51,099 nt of DNA from Fidelibacterota bacterium (GTDB taxonomy: Bacteria; Fidelibacterota; Marinisomatia; Marinisomatales; TCS55), in contig PBZW01000020.1 of the NCBI GenBank assembly GCA_002730315.1, forward strand, positions 1 to 51,099, in the 5' to 3' direction. The translations under genes and the position numbers were made by a program. A model generated the notes under the pieces. The model was not told where the DNA came from, ran no database searches, and saw only the letters and a program-made list of their open reading frames with translations. Below, piece by piece: positions 8,901 through 15,421 of this stretch (the first letter of the stretch is position 1; the number at the start of each line of letters is the position of its first letter).

Positions 8901-9501
8901 GAATATAGGCCCCATTAATATGGCTGTGAAGGATGAACATGATGCCGAGACTGAACGGTTGGAGTTATTGGAAGAACAGAAAGCCGACCTTATTGAATCT
9001 GAAGAAAACTTGTGGGAGACCATTCAAACGATTGATAGTGAAGCACGTAAACTGTTTATAGAAACATTTGACCAGATCAAGGTCAATTTTGAAAAACTAT
9101 TTTCCATGTTCTTTGAAGGCGGAAAAGGGTCCTTGACCCTGGTAGGCGATCCCGATCCGCTGGAAGCAGATATTGCCATTCACGCGCAGCCTCCCGGGAA
9201 AAAGAACAATTCTTTACGAATGCTTTCGGCCGGTGAAAAGTCTCTCACTGCTATTGCACTGCTTTTTGCTATCTATCAGTATAAACCAAGTCCTTACTGT
9301 ATTCTGGATGAGGTTGACGCACCATTGGACGATGTTAATATTCGCAAGTTCACAAAGGTCCTGGAGGCATTTGCAGATGAAACTCAATTCATCGTTGTTA
9401 CACACAACAAGCTGACCATGGAAGCTGCCAATTACCTCTTCGGTGTGACCATGGAACAAAAAGGGGTGTCCAAGCTCGTTTCTGTCAAGTTTGACGCTTG
9501 A
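5983..9501 (+). CDS. smc: Chromosome segregation ATPase SMC
   Basis: A 1172-residue SMC protein, full length. The GTG start gives [14 protein letters not shown], the standard SMC opening. Walker A ([20 protein letters not shown]) lies near residues 31-50. A long coiled coil follows, then a globular hinge at about 500-670 with the sequence [16 protein letters not shown] at its start, a second coiled coil, and the C-terminal head. The head carries the signature [19 protein letters not shown] (about 1077-1095) and Walker B [13 protein letters not shown] (about 1105). With ScpA/ScpB partners, not seen here, it compacts and separates daughter chromosomes. No clear Shine-Dalgarno is seen, so a nearby alternative start is possible. 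Confidence 0.97.
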   Translation: [1172 protein letters not shown]

Positions 9502-9520
9502 TATTTTTCATTCTATTTTA

Positions 9521-9549
9521 TTGAATCCCTAAAGAGAAATACTTAATTT
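9521..9549 (+). promoter_or_regulatory. Candidate promoter for the ffh-rpsP-trmD operon
   Basis: TTGAAT at 9521-9526 and TAATTT at 9544-9549 are spaced by 17 bases in the 75-base gap between smc and ffh. This gap is the natural place for the promoter of the ffh-rplS operon, but the match is weak and unproven. Confidence 0.33.
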
Positions 9550-9576
9550 TACAGGCTTTAATCGAGCCGAAATTCT

Positions 9577-10905
9577 ATGTTTGAACAAATTACAGATCGT
9601 TTTGATGATATTTTCCGCCGTCTCCGGGGACTGGGGAAGATCACTGACAGCAATATCCAGGAAACAGCGCGGGAGATCCGTCGAGTGCTACTGGAAGCAG
9701 ATGTGAACCTGAAGGTCGCCCGTGAATTCATTACCCACGTCCAGGAGAAAGCTGAAGGAACGAAGGTTCTTAAATCCATCAAGCCCGGGGAACAATTCAT
9801 CAAGATCATCCATGAGGAACTGGTCCATGTTTTAGGTGATGAAACGTCCGAATTGGATCTGAAGGGAAAACCAGCTGTCATCCTCATGGCTGGACTCCAG
9901 GGATCAGGAAAAACGACCACTTGTGCAAAATTGGCTAAAATGCTAAAATCGAATAGTAAAAAAGTTTTACTGGCTGCCGCTGATGTATATCGTCCTGCGG
10001 CTATTGAACAATTGCAGTCATTGGGCCAGCAAATTGATGTACCAGTATATGATGAAGGCCTTGTTGATCCAGTTGCTATTTGCAAGAATGCCTTGGATAA
10101 GGCCAAAAAAGATAAAATGGATGTGGTGATCCTGGATACAGCCGGACGACTCCATATTGATGGTGAAATGATGGAAGAGATCCAGCAGATCGCCGATGAA
10201 ACATCTCCAAATGAGGTTTTATTCGTAGCAGACAGTATGACCGGGCAAGATGCCGTTACATCAGCCAAAGCATTTTCTGAAGCATTGCCATTAACCGGTA
10301 CGATACTGACAAAATTGGATGGTGATGCCCGGGGAGGTGCAGCAGTATCGATCCGACACGTAACAGGCACTCCCATCAAATTTGCCGGTGTATCAGAAAA
10401 AATAGCAGGCCTTGAGCCATTTAATCCAAAACAAATGGCGGACAGAATCCTTGGGTTCGGAGATGTCATCAGCCTTGTTCAGAAAGCTGAAGAGATAGCC
10501 GATGAAAAAACGGTCAAAAAGCTCGAAAAGAAGATGCTCAAAAATGAATTTGATCTAGAAGATTTTCAGCTGCAGTTAAAACAGCTTAAAAAAATGGGGT
10601 CGCTCCAGCAATTAGTGGGGATGATGCCGGGAATGAATCGTAAACTGTTAAAAGGCATGAACATGGATGACAGCCAATTGTCATGGACAGAAGCTATTAT
10701 CAATTCCATGACTGTTGAAGAACGTAAGCACCCCAGTTTGATCGATGGCAGTCGCCGCAAACGAATCGCTAAAGGTTCAGGCCGGTCATTGCAAGAAGTC
10801 AACCAATTATTAAAGCAGTTTACGCAAATGAAAAAAATGATGAAACAATTTGGAAAAATGAAGCCCGGCAAAATGCCGCTGGGCAACTTCGCAGGAATAA
10901 GCTAA
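9577..10905 (+). CDS. ffh: Signal recognition particle protein Ffh (SRP54)
   Basis: A 442-residue GTPase that binds signal sequences on ribosomes and, with 4.5S RNA and FtsY, delivers them to the Sec translocon. In order: N domain (1-90), G domain with GLQGSGKTTTCAKLA (106-120), VILDTAGRLHIDGEM and TKLDGDARGGAAVS, then a Met-rich M domain (about 300-442). The M domain contains GMMPGMNRKLLKGMNMDDSQ and a final MKKMMKQFGKMKPGK tail. Length and motifs are normal. It leads the operon ffh-rpsP-khpA-rimM-trmD-rplS, a classic bacterial order. Confidence 0.98.
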   Translation: MFEQITDRFDDIFRRLRGLGKITDSNIQETAREIRRVLLEADVNLKVAREFITHVQEKAEGTKVLKSIKPGEQFIKIIHEELVHVLGDETSELDLKGKPAVILMAGLQGSGKTTTCAKLAKMLKSNSKKVLLAAADVYRPAAIEQLQSLGQQIDVPVYDEGLVDPVAICKNALDKAKKDKMDVVILDTAGRLHIDGEMMEEIQQIADETSPNEVLFVADSMTGQDAVTSAKAFSEALPLTGTILTKLDGDARGGAAVSIRHVTGTPIKFAGVSEKIAGLEPFNPKQMADRILGFGDVISLVQKAEEIADEKTVKKLEKKMLKNEFDLEDFQLQLKQLKKMGSLQQLVGMMPGMNRKLLKGMNMDDSQLSWTEAIINSMTVEERKHPSLIDGSRRKRIAKGSGRSLQEVNQLLKQFTQMKKMMKQFGKMKPGKMPLGNFAGIS

Positions 10906-10917
10906 AAGGAGAACGAA

Positions 10918-12219
10918 TTGGCTACTAAAATAAGACTGAAACGCATAGGACGCAGAAACAGACCGTTTTACCGCATTGTGGTTATGGATGAAAGGGCTCG
11001 CCGTGACGGTGCTGCCATTGAGGAATTGGGCTGGTTCAACCCATTGGAAATAGATGATGAAAAGAATTTATCTCTTAAAGAAGACAGGATTTTACATTGG
11101 CTGGGAGAAGGTGCCCAAACCACAGAAACAGCTCATAATATTTTAAAACGAACAGGCCTGGCCCACCGTTGGCATTTGATCAGCAAGGGACTAGACGATG
11201 CTGCTGTTGAAAAAGAAATGAAAAAATGGGCATTGGAGCGTGAAGAAGTGGTAAAAAGCAGGGCAGAAAATGTGGCTAAAAAAGCGGAAGAAAAACAGCA
11301 AGCCGCAGAGCAAGAAGCTGAAGCCGCTGCTGCAGCCGAAGCAGTAGAAGAAACTCCTGTTGAAGCAACAGAAACTAAAGAAGCAGAAGCAGTTGCAGAA
11401 ACACAAGAAGATGATACAACCGAAGAAGATCAAACTGATGAAGCAACAGCTGAACCCGTAACAGAGGATGCACCTGCAGAGGAATCCGCAGATGAGTCGA
11501 TGGAAGAAGCTACAGAAGAACCAGTAGCAGAAGAGACATCAGAAGAAAAAACAGATGAAAAACCTCAAGCTGAGGAAGGCGAAACTGCAGAAGCAGTTGC
11601 AGAAACACCTGAAGTAGCAGAGGAAGTTGCAGAGGACTCCAGTGACGAAACGGCTGAAGAAGAACCGGCAGAAGAGGCGACAAAAGAAACCAGTGCTGAG
11701 GAACCGGTAGCTGAAGAAGGTGAAGCAGAAGAATCAGCTGAAGCAACGCCGACGGAGGAAGAAAAAGCCGAAGATAGTTCTGAAGAAGAAAGTACTGATG
11801 AAGAAGCTAAAGAGGAGCCAGCTGAGGACAATGGTGCTGATGAAGAGGAAGTTGAAGAAGGAAAAACAGAAGACGAAGCTCCTGTAGAAGAAGCAGTTGA
11901 AGAAACCGAAACAGCAGCTGATGAGCCACAAGAAGAAGATGAATCGGAAGCAGAAGAAGAAGCCTCTGACGCTGAAGGAGAAACCCCAGCCAAAGAGGAT
12001 GCGGCTGAAGAGAAAGCAAGTGAGGAAACGGAAGAAGCAGAAGCTACTGAAGAAGAGTCGACCGAGGAAGAAGCTGAAGAAGCAGCGGAGGAAGAAGTAC
12101 CAGTAGAAGAATCATCTGAAGAAGATGAAACTCCTGAAGAAGAAAATTCCACAGAAAAAGACACCGAACCAGAAGAAGAGGAAGAAGAATCTTCAAAGGA
12201 AGATAAAGAGGAAAAATAG
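10918..12219 (+). CDS. rpsP: Ribosomal protein S16 with very long acidic C-terminal extension
   Basis: The first ~80 residues are a normal S16 (MATKIRLKRIGRRNRPFYRI, ARRDGAAIEELGWFNP, LHWLGEGAQTTETAHNILKR), a 30S assembly protein. A helical linker (about 85-130) follows. Residues ~130-433 are a low-complexity tail of Glu, Ala, Thr, Ser, Val, Pro and Asp with almost no basic residues, such as EEATEEPVAEETSEE. Typical S16 has about 80-90 residues. FCB members often have extensions of about 100, so 433 is extreme. The TTG start is fixed by AAGGAG at 10906-10911 and by the conserved N-terminus. No frameshift is apparent, and one 22-base in-frame repeat suggests growth by duplication. The tail's function is unknown. 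Confidence 0.93.
   Translation: MATKIRLKRIGRRNRPFYRIVVMDERARRDGAAIEELGWFNPLEIDDEKNLSLKEDRILHWLGEGAQTTETAHNILKRTGLAHRWHLISKGLDDAAVEKEMKKWALEREEVVKSRAENVAKKAEEKQQAAEQEAEAAAAAEAVEETPVEATETKEAEAVAETQEDDTTEEDQTDEATAEPVTEDAPAEESADESMEEATEEPVAEETSEEKTDEKPQAEEGETAEAVAETPEVAEEVAEDSSDETAEEEPAEEATKETSAEEPVAEEGEAEESAEATPTEEEKAEDSSEEESTDEEAKEEPAEDNGADEEEVEEGKTEDEAPVEEAVEETETAADEPQEEDESEAEEEASDAEGETPAKEDAAEEKASEETEEAEATEEESTEEEAEEAAEEEVPVEESSEEDETPEEENSTEKDTEPEEEEEESSKEDKEEK
11383..11608 (+). repeat. 22-base direct repeat inside the rpsP tail
   Basis: The same 22 bases occur at 11383-11404 and 11587-11608. Both copies are in the same frame, 204 bases (68 codons) apart, and encode AEAVAET. The copies suggest past duplication within the acidic tail. 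Confidence 0.85.
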
Positions 12220-12246
12220 CGACGATTTAGTTGCAAGGAGACTGAC

Positions 12247-12480
12247 ATGAAGGATATGATCGAAGTTGTAGTGAAACAGTTAGTTGATAAACCGGACGAA
12301 GTCCAAGTAAATACCGTGGAAACAGAACAGCGTATTATCTACGAATTGACAGTTGGTGAAGGCGATTATGGTAAAGTGATTGGCAAGAAGGGCCGGAATA
12401 TTTCCGCATTAAGAACTCTCGTATTCGCCATCAATGCTAAAGAAGGGGGCAAGCGCGCCCGGTTGGATGTCATTGACTGA
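12247..12480 (+). CDS. khpA: KH-domain RNA-binding protein KhpA
   Basis: A 77-residue single KH-domain protein of the YlqC/KhpA family. The GxxG loop appears in GKVIGKKGRNISALRTLV at about residues 40-57. In other bacteria KhpA pairs with KhpB (Jag) and binds many RNAs. AAGGAG at 12235-12240 lies 6 bases before the ATG. Position between rpsP and rimM is the common bacterial order, which supports the call. Confidence 0.95.
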   Translation: MKDMIEVVVKQLVDKPDEVQVNTVETEQRIIYELTVGEGDYGKVIGKKGRNISALRTLVFAINAKEGGKRARLDVID

Positions 12481-12481
12481 T

Positions 12482-12985
12482 ATGTCGAAGAAAAAAGTAC
12501 ACCCAATCGCAACCATTTCTCGCGTGAGCGGTCGCCACGGTGAAGTTCGCCTGCAGCCTCTCTCACGGTATTTCGATGAATATATCGAAACACGCGATTT
12601 GCGTATTGGTTTTGATATGGACATGGTAAGAGAGATCAAATTATCAAAAGCCATAGGCCAGGGGAAAAAACGTCGTTTTAAATTTGAGGGCATACTTTCC
12701 CGTGATGAAGCAGAGACTTTGATCGGTCAAACGCTGTATGCTGAAGGCCGTGAAGGGGATAATGCAGAATTGATCTCCAAAGATCTGCTGGGATACAGTG
12801 TAATCACTGAATCGGGTGAACTGGTAGGGAACCTGGCAGATATTCTCTGGCTGCCGTCCAATGATGTTTATGTGATCCAAGATGGAGAAAATGAAAAATT
12901 GATCCCGGTGATCAAAGAAATTATTATTGGTGTGGACCATTTATTACGGGTGATCATGATCGCGCCCATGGAAGGACTATTGTGA
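12482..12985 (+). CDS. rimM: 16S rRNA processing protein RimM
   Basis: A 167-residue ribosome maturation factor for the 30S head that binds S19 and helps process 16S rRNA. The N-terminal RimM domain is seen in IATISRVSGRHGEVRLQPLS and the C-terminal PRC-barrel in LGYSVITESGELVGNLADILWLPSNDVY. The open frame begins at 12434 inside khpA, but the ATG at 12482, one base after the khpA stop, gives a normal N-terminus. An alternative ATG at 12467 cannot be ruled out. GTGA couples its stop to trmD. Confidence 0.92.
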   Translation: MSKKKVHPIATISRVSGRHGEVRLQPLSRYFDEYIETRDLRIGFDMDMVREIKLSKAIGQGKKRRFKFEGILSRDEAETLIGQTLYAEGREGDNAELISKDLLGYSVITESGELVGNLADILWLPSNDVYVIQDGENEKLIPVIKEIIIGVDHLLRVIMIAPMEGLL

Positions 12986-13695
12986 AAAAGATTGCCATCA
13001 TTACACCCGTCCCGGAGATGGTCAATGCCATCATCGAACAAAGTATGCTGCGCAAAGGGGCTGAGGAGAAAGTGGTGGAATATAATGTCGTGGATCTCCG
13101 GGAATTCGGTAAGGGTAATTACAGGCAGATCGATGATACCCCTTTCGGCGGCGGTAGCGGCATGGTCATGATGGCGGAACCGTTGATGTCTGCCGTAGAG
13201 TCTTCATTGGAATGGATCAATGATGAAAATGTTCGAGTTGTCTTTCCGTCACCTCAGGGTCAAACGTGGAACCACAATGCTGCTGAATCATTCAGCGAAC
13301 ATGACCACACAATTTTTATTTGCGGACATTACAAGGGAATCGATCAGCGTGTCATCGAAAAATACGTGACCAACGAATTTTCAATCGGTGATTTTGTGGT
13401 CACCAGCGGGGAGATCCCGGCCATGATCATGATCGATTCCATGGTGCGGTTGATGCCGGGAGTGTTGAATTCCAGGGAATCAGCAGAAACGGATTCATTC
13501 TATAATGACCTGCTGGACAATCCCCATTTTACCAAACCCCGGGAAGTGGATGGCATGAAGGTGCCGGATGTATTATTGAACGGTCACCATCAGGAGATCC
13601 ATGACTGGAGGCAGTCACAAAAAGAAAAAATTACAGAGGAAAAACGCCCGGACCTGTGGTGTTCATATTTAGAAAAAAGCGCAATATCGGAGTAA
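12982..13695 (+). CDS. trmD: tRNA (guanine-N1)-methyltransferase TrmD
   Basis: A 237-residue SPOUT enzyme that methylates G37 next to the anticodon, which prevents frameshifting. GTG start at 12982, overlapping the rimM stop by 4 bases. Diagnostic stretches: DDTPFGGGSGMVMMAEPL, then the knot FICGHYKGIDQRVIEKYV and EFSIGDFVVTSGEIPAM, and the substrate-side HFTKPREVDGMKVPDVLLNGHH. Length is typical. The stop directly abuts the rplS ATG. Confidence 0.97.
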   Translation: MKKIAIITPVPEMVNAIIEQSMLRKGAEEKVVEYNVVDLREFGKGNYRQIDDTPFGGGSGMVMMAEPLMSAVESSLEWINDENVRVVFPSPQGQTWNHNAAESFSEHDHTIFICGHYKGIDQRVIEKYVTNEFSIGDFVVTSGEIPAMIMIDSMVRLMPGVLNSRESAETDSFYNDLLDNPHFTKPREVDGMKVPDVLLNGHHQEIHDWRQSQKEKITEEKRPDLWCSYLEKSAISE

Positions 13696-14040
13696 ATGAT
13701 GAATAAATTACAAGAAGTTGTTCAAGACCAGTTAAAAACAGATATTCCTGAATTCAATGCAGGAGATACTATAGAACTGGATATGCGCGTCGTTGAAGGC
13801 GGCAAAGAACGGATCCAGAAATATCGCGGTGTCGTAATCGCCAGGAAAGGCGGCGGAATCGAAGAAACCATTACTGTTCGTAAGATCTCAAATGGTGTCG
13901 GAGTGGAGCGTATTTTCCCGTTACACTCACCCATGATCGCCAATTTGAACGTGGTCCGTCGCGGTAAGGTCCGCAGGGCCAAATTGCATTATCTACGCGG
14001 TAGATCGGGTAAAGCAACCCGTATCACTGAAAAGAGATAA
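13696..14040 (+). CDS. rplS: Ribosomal protein L19
   Basis: A 114-residue 50S protein at the subunit interface. Recognised by [33 protein letters not shown] (read in parts), [23 protein letters not shown] and [22 protein letters not shown]. The start is ATG at 13696, directly after the trmD stop, or the next ATG at 13699. It is the last gene of the operon, with a terminator 24 bases after its stop. Confidence 0.97.
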   Translation: MMNKLQEVVQDQLKTDIPEFNAGDTIELDMRVVEGGKERIQKYRGVVIARKGGGIEETITVRKISNGVGVERIFPLHSPMIANLNVVRRGKVRRAKLHYLRGRSGKATRITEKR

Positions 14041-14063
14041 TGTAGAGACTATTTTACTTGCAG

Positions 14064-14099
14064 AACCCTCATTGGTTTTTGACCGGTGAGGGTTTTTTT
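14064..14099 (+). terminator. Rho-independent terminator after rplS
   Basis: AACCCTCATTGG pairs with CCGGTGAGGGTT around a short T-rich loop, and a run of seven T follows. One mismatch or wobble lies within the stem. It is a strong terminator that closes the ffh-rplS operon. Confidence 0.88.
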
Positions 14100-14118
14100 G
14101 TTATGACTCTGTTTAAAC

Positions 14119-14199
14119 GGTAACTGGTATAGTAGTAACTGGTAGTTGTGTAAATTGTGTAGAATATATTTGATTGATACATACCAATAACCAGTTACC
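14119..14199. repeat. Inverted and direct repeats of TAACTGGT before the MFS gene
   Basis: GGTAACTGGT (14119-14128) and ACCAGTTACC (14190-14199) are exact 10-base inverse complements with 61 bases between them. TAACTGGTA occurs twice directly (14121-14129 and 14137-14145). These sites lie in the 177-base gap between rplS and the MFS gene and flank a promoter-like site. They could be binding sites for a regulator or the arms of a hairpin. Confidence 0.6.
14146..14172 (+). promoter_or_regulatory. Candidate promoter (FCB type) for the MFS gene
   Basis: TATATTTG at 14165-14172 matches the TAnnTTTG -7 element described for Bacteroidetes promoters, with TTG at 14146-14148 upstream. It sits between the two arms of the TAACTGGT inverted repeat and 46 bases before the ATG. 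Only a sequence match. Confidence 0.35.
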
Positions 14200-14217
14200 A
14201 ATCACAATTAACCAATA

Positions 14218-15378
14218 ATGAATAGATTTGAAAAAATAGTCCTGGGTATTACCGGTGGCAGCCATTTATCCGTCCATGCGTTGATGCTGGCGCTGCCGAG
14301 CCTCATCCCCATTCTGCGGGATGAATTCAACACCGGTCTGGATACGCTCGGTCTTGTGGTCACTGTAAGTGCTTTTATGTTTGGAGTGGGTGCCATTCCC
14401 GCCGGCTGGGCTGAACGCAAGCTGGGCGGACGGACACTTTTATTTTTGTATCTATTTGGATCAGGTCTATCTGCTGTTCTTGTATCATTATCAGATACGT
14501 TTACCATGTTGATTGTTAGCCTCGGACTCATGGGCTTTTTCTGCAGTATTTATCATCCTGCCGGCCTGACGCTCATTTCTCATCGTGTAAATGCTCTGAC
14601 CAAGGGTATGGCAACACATGGAATCTTCGGTACCATAGGGTCAGCAGCTGGCCCAATCATGGCCACAGCGTTAGCTTCACTTATTTCCTGGCGTGCATCT
14701 TATGCTTTTCTTGGCGTGTTCAATGTGTTGCTTGGACTTCTCACAATTATTACCATTCCGAAACAAAGGCATAGTAGTGCAGAGCATAATACTGAAAACC
14801 GTGTTGAAAAAACTAATCGTCCGGCACTGATTTTCTTCTATATAACTAATATGTTCATGGGCATGGCATATTACGGTTTTACTACATTTATGCCCACCCA
14901 TTTTGCCGAGAATACGAACCATTTTCTGCCTTTCATTTCCAACACCATGAAAGCAGGCATTTTCCCTACAATGGTATTCCTTGCCGGAATTGTTGGTCAA
15001 CTTATTGGCGGTCGGCTGGGTAGCCGATACAATCGGCCCAAAATGCTCATGATAATGGTGGCTGTGAATATCCCGTTTTTATTGCTTATGGGCTATACTT
15101 CAGATTTGATGCTGGTTGTGTCCGGTTTATTCATGGGTATGGCTTTCTTTTCTAATCAGCCCATAAGCAATACACTCATTGCAGAATTCACCCACAGTGC
15201 CAACAGGGGGCTGGGCTATGGTGTTAGCTTTTTTATAAGCTTTGGGATTGGTTCATTGGCTGCCGGTTTTGGCGGATATATTGCTGAAAACATGGGCGTT
15301 GCTTCCGTTTTTCCTGTGATGGGCTTGTTATTAATCCCGGGGCTCTTTACCAGTTACATGATCATAAAGAAATCATGA
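14218..15378 (+). CDS. MFS transporter
   Basis: A 386-residue inner-membrane transporter with about 12 hydrophobic helices split by a polar central loop near residues 182-200. The major-facilitator signature between helices 2 and 3 is seen in GVGAIPAGWAERKLGGRTLL (about residues 55-75), and a related basic turn near the second half reads IGGRLGSRYNRPKMLM. It is possibly a drug or small-metabolite exporter, but the substrate cannot be told. The gene has its own promoter region after the rplS terminator and is followed 43 bases later by selA. Any role in selenium handling would be speculation. Confidence 0.9.
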   Translation: MNRFEKIVLGITGGSHLSVHALMLALPSLIPILRDEFNTGLDTLGLVVTVSAFMFGVGAIPAGWAERKLGGRTLLFLYLFGSGLSAVLVSLSDTFTMLIVSLGLMGFFCSIYHPAGLTLISHRVNALTKGMATHGIFGTIGSAAGPIMATALASLISWRASYAFLGVFNVLLGLLTIITIPKQRHSSAEHNTENRVEKTNRPALIFFYITNMFMGMAYYGFTTFMPTHFAENTNHFLPFISNTMKAGIFPTMVFLAGIVGQLIGGRLGSRYNRPKMLMIMVAVNIPFLLLMGYTSDLMLVVSGLFMGMAFFSNQPISNTLIAEFTHSANRGLGYGVSFFISFGIGSLAAGFGGYIAENMGVASVFPVMGLLLIPGLFTSYMIIKKS

Positions 15379-15421
15379 TGGTTATTTTATCTTCAAATGT
15401 TCATCAATTTCCTATATAATA

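Noticed and set aside
9558-10469. Long minus-strand open frame (303 codons) across ffh
   Set aside because: It lies antisense to a fully conserved ffh. Its translation is rich in Ser, Thr and Ile as expected from a shadow frame and matches no family.
11565-12248. 227-codon minus-strand frame, almost all Ser, Ala and Val, across the rpsP tail
   Set aside because: It is the complement of GAA/GCA-type codons of the acidic tail. Low complexity opens all frames here; no start site or family support is seen.
14041-14217. Possible tRNA (for example selC) between rplS and the MFS gene
   Set aside because: The repeats and terminator do not form an acceptor stem, arms or CCA end. No other gap in the window (all under 180 bases) shows a cloverleaf either.
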